A stretch of 6,542 nucleotides of DNA from Chloroflexota bacterium (GTDB lineage Bacteria; Chloroflexota; Ktedonobacteria; Ktedonobacterales; Ktedonobacteraceae): contig VBHV01000180.1 of assembly GCA_005881995.1 (NCBI GenBank), positions 1-6,542 on the forward strand. The letters run 5' to 3'. The notes under the pieces are model-generated. The model did not search any database, was not told the origin of the DNA, and saw nothing but the letters and a program-made list of their open reading frames with translations. Shown in pieces: positions 1-5,318 of the stretch. How positions within the stretch are numbered: the first letter of the stretch is position 1; every line of letters starts with the position of its first letter. A program made the translations under genes and the position numbers.

Positions 1-725
1 AAAGCGCCCCAGCGCGACAGATCGGCGGATAAGACGACGCCGTAAACCGAGTTGGGCGAGCCAGGATTTTTAGTCAGTTTCTGCGCGTCGTTCTGCAGGT
101 CGCTCCAGGTCCAGTTGGCGCTGGGGACGGGTACTCCGGCGGTCTGGAACATCTGCTTGTTATAAAAGACGCCCAGGCTGTTCCAGTCCTTCGGCAGCCC
201 GTAGACCTGGCCATTGTTGCAGACAAATGGATTGAGTAACGCAGGATAGTAGTCACTCGCGTTCACTTTATCTCGCGCCATGTAGGGTGAGAGGTTGAGC
301 AACTTGCCCGAACTGATGTATTCGCTGGACATGGAGGGCTGCAAGTAGAACGCATCGGGGACGGTGTTGCTGGCGACATTGGCGCGCATCTTCGTGGGAT
401 AATCGCCGGGGATAGGCGACCAGTTGATCTTGATGTTGGGATGCAACGCCTCAAAGTTATGCAGGTTTTGCTGGACAAGCGCATCCTCGGCGGGAGTCGA
501 AGACCAGCCGGCGACGGTGAGGGTTACCGTGCCGCTCTCTGGCGCGGCAGCTGCGGTGTTGGTGCTGCCAGGGCAATTGATATAGCTATTCCCGCTAGCA
601 ATTCCCTGCTGGTTAACGCCATTATTCCCGTTGCCTCCATTGCCGCTACTGCCGCCACCACAGGCAGCCAGTATCAAAGCAAAGATGACGAATAAAGGTG
701 TAAATGTTGCAATCAGTCGTCTCAT
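1..725 (-). CDS. ABC transporter extracellular solute-binding lipoprotein (family 1, sugar-type), N-terminal part
   Basis: This is the partial gene of a substrate-binding lipoprotein that would capture a solute, probably a sugar or oligosaccharide, outside the membrane and deliver it to an ABC permease. Reading back from ATG at 723-725, 241 residues are visible before the left edge cuts the gene. Residues 1-21 form a signal peptide (MRRL then a hydrophobic stretch) ending in the lipobox LAAC with the lipidated cysteine at 22. A Gly/Ser/Asn-rich tether follows to about residue 50. The mature domain has typical family-1 sequence: VTLTVAGW near 67-74, FEALHPNIKI near 91-100, VPDAFYL near 122-128, and the YGLPKDWNSLGVFYN block at 175-189. 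Two further cysteines (51, 169) could form a disulfide. An ideal AGGAGG lies at 732-737 with a 6-base spacer. Permease genes are expected beyond the left edge. The substrate cannot be told from this half. Confidence 0.93.
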   Translation of the reverse strand, partial: MRRLIATFTPLFVIFALILAACGGGSSGNGGNGNNGVNQQGIASGNSYINCPGSTNTAAAAPESGTVTLTVAGWSSTPAEDALVQQNLHNFEALHPNIKINWSPIPGDYPTKMRANVASNTVPDAFYLQPSMSSEYISSGKLLNLSPYMARDKVNASDYYPALLNPFVCNNGQVYGLPKDWNSLGVFYNKQMFQTAGVPVPSANWTWSDLQNDAQKLTKNPGSPNSVYGVVLSADLSRWGA

Positions 726-759
726 AACGAACCTCCTGATAGTGGCTCATCATCGAACC

Positions 760-829
760 ACAGCACTGTACTATTCGGTAACTTCGCAACTGTACACACT
801 ACAAATCTAGTCAAGCAATACAGCACTGT
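760..829. repeat. Two identical 10-bp dyads 60 bp apart, candidate operators of the binding-protein gene
   Basis: ACAGCACTGT occurs at 760-769 and again at 820-829. Each copy is itself a dyad (ACAG, two bases, CTGT) and their starts are exactly 60 bp apart, about six helical turns. A related ACTGTAC lies between them at 789-795 and also overlaps the first copy at 765-771. The pair sits 35-105 bases upstream of the lipoprotein start on its strand. A looping repressor of a sugar-uptake operon would fit. The regulator family cannot be named and the sites are unproven. Confidence 0.4.
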
Positions 830-1003
830 TACCAGGCTACGAGCTATTAATCACGACGTAGACCCCTGGTGAAAAGGGCCGACACCACGTTGTTTCTCCT
901 TTGAAGAAATGCTTACGAAGTCCGTACGAAGAAAGACCAGATTCCCTGTGGGGAAACGCCGTAAGGTCGTTATGTTCTTTAACACGTATGTCAGGGGGGA
1001 ATT

Positions 1004-1025
1004 ACATACAAAGAATTCTGTATGT
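1004..1025. repeat. 22-bp dyad ACATACA-N8-TGTATGT, candidate operator
   Basis: Perfect 7-base arms at 1004-1010 and 1019-1025 flank an 8-base centre containing GAATTC. An additional GTATGTC half-site lies at 986-992, repeating the right arm (1020-1026) in direct orientation. No T run follows, so a terminator is unlikely. A dimeric regulator site controlling the DUF4331 operon is plausible but inferred from symmetry alone. Confidence 0.3.
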
Positions 1026-1080
1026 CTATGATCTAGGCGGCTCTTCCTGGCGTATCACTGTACGGTAGCATATATTGAGG

Positions 1081-1109
1081 CATTGCTATAGCTCGTTCCA
1101 GTAGCAATG
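1081..1109 (+). other. Hairpin in the leader region of the DUF4331 operon
   Basis: CATTGCTA at 1081-1088 is perfectly complementary to TAGCAATG at 1102-1109, with a 13-base loop. A G-U and a G-C pair can extend it outward. It could be the first stem of a structured leader RNA or a protein-binding dyad. Nothing in its sequence identifies a known riboswitch class. Confidence 0.35.
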
Positions 1110-1148
1110 TCGCATCTCAAAAAAGAGACAGAAGGCTCCTCCCTGCGT

Positions 1149-1179
1149 CAGATAAGCGGCGTATCTGTGTCCCTTTTTT
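1149..1179 (+). promoter_or_regulatory. Small hairpin plus T run, possible upstream element of the leader attenuator
   Basis: CAGATA (1149-1154) pairs with TATCTG (1162-1167) over a 7-base loop. Six bases later comes a T6 run at 1174-1179. The stem is short and set back from the T run, so it would be a poor terminator alone. The segment GTCCCTTTT at 1169-1177 is perfectly complementary to AAAAGGGAC at 1254-1262, which lies in the loop of the downstream terminator hairpin. It also pairs imperfectly with the A-rich stretch at 1119-1129. Mutually exclusive folds are therefore possible. Confidence 0.3.
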
Positions 1180-1244
1180 GTGTGCGCACCTCTGTGAGCG
1201 ATATGAAGCCTTGTATGTGCTTTGCAGCCAAATATGGACGTTTT

Positions 1245-1287
1245 GTGGGACTGAAAAGGGACGCCACGCCCAGTTCCCACATTTTTT
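1245..1287 (+). terminator. Intrinsic terminator-like hairpin just upstream of the DUF4331 start, candidate attenuator
   Basis: GTGGGA then CTG (1245-1253) pairs with CAG, a bulged T, and TCCCAC (1271-1280). The loop is 17 bases. It is followed by A and T6 at 1281-1287. This is the shape of a rho-independent terminator reading to the right. It ends 13 bases before the ribosome binding site of the DUF4331 gene. No gene upstream on this strand needs a terminator, so an attenuator in the operon leader is the simplest reading. A promoter lying between it and the gene would have almost no room. Confidence 0.55.
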
Positions 1288-1310
1288 AGTCAAATGCTTA
1301 GGAGGTACTC

Positions 1311-2288
1311 ATGGCAGACCATTTGGATGCCCCGGGTCTCATGTCTCCTGGCGGGAATGCGAAGACAGATATCACAGACGTCTACGCTTTTCAGAAGCCA
1401 GGAGACGACGACAAATCAATCTTGATCTTGAACGTGAATCCGCTCGCTCCAACGCTGGCGAAATCGTTCGAGGACAAGGGATTGTATCAACTCAAGATCG
1501 ATACCGATGGTGATGCACTCGCCGAAGTCGCGTTTCGTATCCAGTTCACGCCTGTCGATGATGACGGGCGGCAGTGGGCAACGGTTCGCCGGGACGCCGG
1601 GAACGATGCAAACGATGATGAAAACAGCGGAGAGGTGATCATTGAGCACGCTCCCGTGTCTTTCGGCAGCGAGGCTCACGTCACAAAATCCGGTGATTAC
1701 CGGTTCTTCGCGGGTTTACGCAGCGATCCTTTCTTCTTTGACTTGATCGGGTTTCTGCACAACTTCAGCTTTACGGGGAGCGATTTCTTCATCGACAAGA
1801 ATGTGTTCGGCATTGTGCTAGAGGTCCCCAATCATGCCCTCGGCAGTAACCCAAAGATCGGCGTGTGGGCTCGGACGCTCCTTGCCACTGGAGATGCCGA
1901 TGGCGGTGCTGACGACTACACTCTTGACGACCGCATGGGTCGGCCGGCGATCAACACGGTGTTCAACCATGGGCCCGACAAGAACAAGTTCAACGCGATC
2001 GATCCTCCCCAGGACCGGGGGCTCTTTGAGGACAGTTTTAAGGCGACGCTGGGGTCATTTGGCTACAGCGCTGACCAGGCGGATGCAATCGCGGATATAT
2101 TGCTTCCCGACATCCTCACGTTCGATTATAGCAGCTCCGCGGGCTTCCTCAACGGTCGCAAGCTAACGGATGATGTCATCGACATTTCCCTGGCGCTTGT
2201 GACAAACGGAAAGATCACGACGGACAAGGTCGGTCCCCACACGGACTACCTATCCCACTTCCCCTACATGGGGAAGCCACACATGTAG
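1311..2288 (+). CDS. DUF4331 domain protein without a signal peptide
   Basis: The 325-residue product belongs to the DUF4331 family, whose biochemical role is not established. The family signature is at the N-terminus: DHLDAPG at residues 3-9, then TDITDVYAF at 19-27 followed by KPG. The C-terminus also fits, with NGRKLTDDVIDISLAL near 281-296 and a closing HFPYMGKPH. Between them the protein is rich in Asp and Gly, which suggests metal or carbohydrate contact but proves neither. Many relatives carry an export signal, but this one begins directly at the family motif with no hydrophobic leader. The start is supported by AGGAGG at 1300-1305, five bases before ATG. It forms an operon with the next gene, since its TAG stop overlaps that gene's ribosome binding site, and it lies directly behind a terminator-like hairpin. 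Family assignment is confident; function is unknown. Confidence 0.88.
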   Translation: MADHLDAPGLMSPGGNAKTDITDVYAFQKPGDDDKSILILNVNPLAPTLAKSFEDKGLYQLKIDTDGDALAEVAFRIQFTPVDDDGRQWATVRRDAGNDANDDENSGEVIIEHAPVSFGSEAHVTKSGDYRFFAGLRSDPFFFDLIGFLHNFSFTGSDFFIDKNVFGIVLEVPNHALGSNPKIGVWARTLLATGDADGGADDYTLDDRMGRPAINTVFNHGPDKNKFNAIDPPQDRGLFEDSFKATLGSFGYSADQADAIADILLPDILTFDYSSSAGFLNGRKLTDDVIDISLALVTNGKITTDKVGPHTDYLSHFPYMGKPHM

Positions 2289-2300
2289 GAGGTACCATCG

Positions 2301-2780
2301 ATGAATAAGCTCAACCGTCGCACATTTTTGACGATGGCGGGCGCAAGTTCCGCCGTGGCCATCACGGGAGTAGCGGTAGCTTCCAATGAACTGTTGACAG
2401 GTAGCGGAAAGGGGAAGAGCGGTACACTGGCATTCCGCGCCGTGACCGGGATGCCCTCTCATTCAATGCCTGCCTACGCATCTTTCGTTATCGAGGGCCA
2501 TGTGGACCTCGGAACACGCTCAGGGGTTATCACGAAGACGCTGTATGCAGGAAATCCCGAAGCGATGAGCAGAATCGCATTTCCCGGACAATCACGCATC
2601 GCTCACATCACCGGTGTGGAAAATGTGGGTGGCTCATTCCGCATCACCGGTTTGATCGATGACCGTTCTCAGCTTATGCCGGGAGAGAGCGCGACATTCA
2701 GTCTCTTCATTGATCCCTCGGCAGGGGTTGCCAGGACCAATGTCTTTGGAACCGATTTAATGCTCACGCTCGAGAGGTAA
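2301..2780 (+). CDS. Tat-signal secreted protein of unknown function, partner of the DUF4331 gene
   Basis: The 159-residue product starts with a twin-arginine signal: NRRTFLTM at residues 5-12, then a weakly hydrophobic Ala/Gly/Val stretch, with likely cleavage after AVA at 25-27. It should therefore be exported already folded. I do not recognise the mature part (about 28-159). It has no cysteine, alternates short hydrophobic segments with Gly and polar turns, and contains two similar strand-like pieces (SRIAHITGV and SFRITGLI), which suggests a small beta-rich fold. AGGAGGT at 2287-2293 overlaps the stop codon of the DUF4331 gene and stands seven bases before ATG; the intergenic gap is 12 bases, so the two are very likely co-translated. 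The pairing of a signal-less protein with a Tat-signal partner resembles arrangements where one carries the other across the membrane, which is only inference here. Confidence 0.82.
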   Translation: MNKLNRRTFLTMAGASSAVAITGVAVASNELLTGSGKGKSGTLAFRAVTGMPSHSMPAYASFVIEGHVDLGTRSGVITKTLYAGNPEAMSRIAFPGQSRIAHITGVENVGGSFRITGLIDDRSQLMPGESATFSLFIDPSAGVARTNVFGTDLMLTLER

Positions 2781-2880
2781 ATGTAGCATTCCCTGGCATG
2801 TGAGTGGGTTGCTTCCTCAAAACCTGCACTTGAGAGAGGGAAAGAGTTTCGGGGCAGTAGGCTCTGACACGCGGGTGAAT

Positions 2881-2931
2881 CAAAGGTGGCTGTAAATACT
2901 TTGGGGGGAGGAGTTTTCCAGTCCACCTTTG
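2881..2931. repeat. Long hairpin between convergent genes, without a T run
   Basis: CAAAGGTGG at 2881-2889 is perfectly complementary to CCACCTTTG at 2923-2931. CTG (2890-2892) pairs with CAG (2919-2921) with one bulged T, and AAA/TTT can add three more pairs. Neither side is followed by a T run. It lies 100 bases past the Tat-protein stop and 65 bases past the convergent 88-residue gene, so a 3' end stabiliser or weak bidirectional terminator is plausible. The rest of 2781-2995 shows nothing else convincing. Confidence 0.5.
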
Positions 2932-2995
2932 CTTTGCTCCTGCGGGTGGTTAGTGAGGAAAGAGAAAAGAGGCAGTAGACGAGGTGCAGGCATAA

Positions 2996-3262
2996 CTAAT
3001 AGAACCTGAGGACGCGCTGCATAGTCAGGTGACCATCTACATAGCCGGCTGATCCGACGTAGCGGCGCATGAACTTGTTTTCTCCATTGAGGGTCAGGTC
3101 GATCCGAGCCATATCGTGCTCCTGCGGAACGAGGGAATGAAACTGGAAAGTGAGCGGACCGTATTTTTGCTCGAAGAATGATGCCAGGTCGCGCTGCAGG
3201 TTGGTTACAAGGTCTTCCTCAGAAACACGTTTCAGGGTGGATGAAAGCTCTTCTTCGCACAT
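2996..3262 (-). CDS. Hypothetical protein, 88 residues
   Basis: I do not recognise this family. The product is a small soluble-looking protein with no membrane segment or signal. Residues 1-35 are charged and probably helical (acidic start CEEEL, then EEDLVTNLQRDLASFFEQ). The rest looks like beta strands (LTFQFHSLV, MARIDLTLNG) ending in a basic tail, MQRVLRFY. An in-frame stop stands four codons before the ATG at 3260-3262, so this is the first possible ATG. The only Shine-Dalgarno-like piece, GGAAAGG, is about 12 bases upstream, longer than ideal. It lies 91 bases downstream of the monooxygenase homologue on the same strand and could share its transcript or have its own promoter. It may be a real small gene because it fills the gap cleanly and no better frame overlaps it. 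Confidence 0.55.
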   Translation of the reverse strand: MCEEELSSTLKRVSEEDLVTNLQRDLASFFEQKYGPLTFQFHSLVPQEHDMARIDLTLNGENKFMRRYVGSAGYVDGHLTMQRVLRFY

Positions 3263-3328
3263 ATAGATGTATTACCTTTCCGAATTACTCCAGGCTTTTA
3301 GCCGAGCGGGACTTCCTTACTGCTTTTT

Positions 3329-3339
3329 GATACGGTATC
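3329..3339. repeat. 11-bp palindrome between the monooxygenase homologue and the 88-residue gene
   Basis: GATAC-G-GTATC is a perfect dyad around one central base. It lies in the 91-base gap, 15 bases beyond the monooxygenase stop. In the same gap, two copies of a roughly 11-base direct repeat, GAATTACTCC (3282-3291) and GGATTACTGG (3351-3360), flank it, the second overlapping the stop codon. These could be regulator sites for the small gene, but the lengths are modest and chance is possible. Confidence 0.22.
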
Positions 3340-3353
3340 CTGGCTGCTTCGGA

Positions 3354-5126
3354 TTACTGGGAGGCCGATAGCTTCGTTTCGGGGCGGCGTATACGGGACC
3401 GCGTATCGACTACATCTTCGCCGACGGAGTGGCGCAGCAGGGCGGGGATGTCGTTAAAGTCGCTATCAAAACGGCGGGCGGCGATGACGCGGTCGGGGCG
3501 GATAAGGTAGAGGGAGCGCGGGCCAGCGTTGTAGGCGCTGGCCGCTTTGTGATCTGCATCTAATACGATGGTGATGCCTCCTTCAGCGGAAACGGCCGGC
3601 ATAACCGGAGTGATGACCAGGAAGGAAATCGGCACACCTGATATTTGCACCGGCACCTGTTGCAGCACCGCCATTGCCATTTCAACATCAGCGGTGAAAC
3701 AGAGGATGACAAACCCCTGAGCAGATCGCGCTAGAAGCGAAACTGGCGTACCGGTGTCAGCATTGGGCAGTGTCAGCGAAGGAGCGAGTGTGCCTACCTG
3801 GGGGCCTAGACGAAAACGCTTTAGGGTTGCGCTCTGCTCGTCGGAAAGTTCCGTAAAACGCCCACCCAGATAGAGACGATGATCGTCGGAAAAGATTGGC
3901 GAGTTCTTGTACGTATATGAACCTGAGCCATCAACCAGTTGGATAGAGTTGCGTATCACTTTGAACGGCTGGCTCAGCCTGAGTGTGGTGTTGCGTTTCC
4001 ACTCTGCGAGACCACGTGGAGGAGTCAAGAAGCTCATGGTCTCATTGGTGCTTTCCAGGTAGGCGGCAGCTGCAGCGTGTCGCTCAATATGATAGGTATC
4101 GAGGAGCGATTCCTCCATTGCAAGGCCAGCACGCACCAGCGCCAGCTTCCAGACGAGGTTCCAGGCATCCTGCGCGCCGCTGTTCGCTTCGCTCGCGCCA
4201 AATAATGATAGGGAGTGGGCCGCGCTGCCAAGAAATAGCAGGCGTCCATGCTTAAACTGTGCGATGACGCTGCGCTGGCAGCTGTGGGTATTGAGGGCAA
4301 TGACTTCATAGGAGCGCTGCCCAAGCATATTAACGATGCGCTGTTGAAGGGCGTCGGGTCGCCCAACAGCCGCAGGGTCTTCGCCGGGCCGAAGCTGATA
4401 GACAACGCGCACAATGCCATCGGGCAGTGGATGCAGTTGCGTAATGTAGCCTGGATTGAACGGGGCATCAAACCAGTACCAGCGTTCATGGGGATTATCC
4501 AACTTCGTCAATATGTCCAGGCTCAAAAAACGCTGGTCGGGCGTTGTACCTGTGTGGTTCATGCCCAGGGCGTTATGCATGGGCGTAGGTGGGCCATTCG
4601 TGACAAGCAGATAGGGAGCGCGCACGTATTTATTGCCTCCCGGAGTCGCCAGTTCGATATTGACTCCTTCATGATCCTGGACCATCCCTCTCACCGAATG
4701 CTGCCAGAGGACCTGGCATCCACCCACGCGCTGCAAGATTTGTAAGAGCAGGTGTTCCAGTGTGGCCTGGTGTATATTGAGCAGGCGTGGGTACGGCATT
4801 CCTGGTTCATAGGCAGCCAGGGGCGCCCGATAAAGTTGGGACTTGCGAAAGAGGACACGTTCTCCAGTTGGAATGAGGCCATTTGCGACGATTTGCTGTC
4901 CGGACTGGCTCCAGGTATCCAGGATGGCGAGGGTAGATTGGTTGAGAAGCGCCAGCTGGTTGCTCTCAAGCGACGTACCGGAGCCATCCTCAACAACTAC
5001 GCTGGGTATGCGATAATATGCCAGCCCCAGCGCTGTCATAAGACCAACCGGATTAGCCCCAACAATGATGATGGGATCGTGCCAATGCGTTGCAGCCGAG
5101 AGTTGCGCCAGGTCCTGCGATACCAT
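3354..5126 (-). CDS. FAD-binding monooxygenase homologue (PheA/TfdB type) with altered FAD motifs
   Basis: The 590-residue product has the full architecture of class A flavoprotein aromatic hydroxylases: N-terminal FAD-binding fold, substrate domain, and a C-terminal thioredoxin-like domain (about 440-575, with GPQVGTLAP and YLIRPDRVIAA). Conserved scaffolding is present: E46 ending strand 2, Q120 with LE, QDAxNLxWKLA at 319-329, and LLDTYxxER at 342-349. Yet the key flavin motifs are changed. GxGxxG reads GANPVG (23-28), the mid-protein DG motif reads NG (177-178), the GDAAH motif reads GSAAH (300-304), and the GGQGxN loop reads GASEAN (310-315). Codons at all three substituted positions (N25, N177, S301) were checked on the DNA. 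The frame is intact, so this is not a decayed gene. It may bind FAD differently or not at all. The ATG at 5124-5126 has an in-frame stop seven codons upstream and an AGGG seven bases before it. It is divergent from cysE. Confidence 0.9.
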   Translation of the reverse strand: MVSQDLAQLSAATHWHDPIIIVGANPVGLMTALGLAYYRIPSVVVEDGSGTSLESNQLALLNQSTLAILDTWSQSGQQIVANGLIPTGERVLFRKSQLYRAPLAAYEPGMPYPRLLNIHQATLEHLLLQILQRVGGCQVLWQHSVRGMVQDHEGVNIELATPGGNKYVRAPYLLVTNGPPTPMHNALGMNHTGTTPDQRFLSLDILTKLDNPHERWYWFDAPFNPGYITQLHPLPDGIVRVVYQLRPGEDPAAVGRPDALQQRIVNMLGQRSYEVIALNTHSCQRSVIAQFKHGRLLFLGSAAHSLSLFGASEANSGAQDAWNLVWKLALVRAGLAMEESLLDTYHIERHAAAAAYLESTNETMSFLTPPRGLAEWKRNTTLRLSQPFKVIRNSIQLVDGSGSYTYKNSPIFSDDHRLYLGGRFTELSDEQSATLKRFRLGPQVGTLAPSLTLPNADTGTPVSLLARSAQGFVILCFTADVEMAMAVLQQVPVQISGVPISFLVITPVMPAVSAEGGITIVLDADHKAASAYNAGPRSLYLIRPDRVIAARRFDSDFNDIPALLRHSVGEDVVDTRSRIRRPETKLSASQ

Positions 5127-5163
5127 ATCAGTACCCTGTTCACTTTATCTCACTAAGCTCTAC

Positions 5164-5172
5164 AGTATATCA
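5164..5172 (-). promoter_or_regulatory. Extended -10 promoter of the monooxygenase homologue
   Basis: On the minus strand TGATATACT matches the extended -10 pattern (TG, one base, TATACT; five of six to TATAAT). The -35 region at 17-base spacing is poor, as often tolerated by extended -10 promoters. Transcription would start near 5157 and give a leader of about 30 bases before the ATG at 5126. Confidence 0.45.
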
Positions 5173-5201
5173 ATATGCTCAACTATTTGGACGAATACGC
5201 T

Positions 5202-5243
5202 TGCAAAGCATAACCACCTGAAGCTGAAGTAGTACTCTTTGCA
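5202..5243. repeat. Inverted repeat TGCAAAG / CTTTGCA in the divergent promoter region
   Basis: TGCAAAG at 5202-5208 and CTTTGCA at 5237-5243 form a perfect 7-base inverted repeat with a 28-base spacer. The right arm ends one base before the -35 box of the cysE promoter, and the left arm lies about 30 bases upstream of the monooxygenase -10. A shared regulator of both divergent genes is possible but unproven. Confidence 0.28.
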
Positions 5244-5244
5244 C

Positions 5245-5273
5245 TTGACAACTCCTTCTTGCTGCCATACACT
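5245..5273 (+). promoter_or_regulatory. Sigma-70-type promoter of the cysE-like gene
   Basis: A perfect -35 TTGACA at 5245-5250 is followed by a 17-base spacer and TACACT at 5268-5273 (four of six to TATAAT). Transcription would start near 5280, leaving a leader of about 40 bases before the first ATG at 5319. Confidence 0.65.
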
Positions 5274-5318
5274 CCAAAGGGAGATCAGGTGACAGGCAAA
5301 TAAGCGAAAAAAGGTGGC

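Larger units (their letters stand above)
726..1310. other. 585-base intergenic region between divergent genes
   Basis: No convincing gene lies here. The open frames present have no ribosome binding site and no recognisable protein. The left third should hold the promoter of the solute-binding lipoprotein, although no clear -35/-10 pair was found. The right two thirds should hold the promoter and leader of the DUF4331 operon. A TATATT at 1071-1076 resembles a -10 box but lacks a good -35. Dyads and hairpins in the region are listed separately. Confidence 0.6.

Noticed and set aside
441..695. 84-codon plus-strand frame opposite the lipoprotein gene
   Set aside because: The opposite strand encodes an unmistakable lipoprotein signal and binding-protein domain there.
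1086..1280. Minus-strand open frame in the same intergenic region, possible transposase remnant
   Set aside because: It needs a GTG start without a ribosome binding site and shows no transposase motif.
1107..1289. 60-codon open frame in the leader of the DUF4331 operon, possible leader peptide
   Set aside because: It has no Shine-Dalgarno sequence before its ATG, overlaps the hairpins, and its composition resembles no known leader peptide. It is more likely a chance frame.
1081..1290. T-box or a named riboswitch in the DUF4331 leader
   Set aside because: No T-box core sequence or conserved riboswitch core could be found by eye. Only the attenuator-like layout is supported.
2669..2926. 85-codon minus-strand frame overlapping the end of the Tat-protein gene
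   Set aside because: It overlaps a supported gene and the long hairpin, with no ribosome binding site or recognisable domain.
4248..4745. 165-codon plus-strand frame opposite the monooxygenase homologue
   Set aside because: It lies wholly antisense to a well-supported coding region and reads as a codon shadow with no family resemblance.
3354..5126. Pseudogene status for the monooxygenase homologue
   Set aside because: The 590-codon frame is intact with a start, a plausible promoter and a complete C-terminal domain, so altered motifs alone do not justify calling it a pseudogene.
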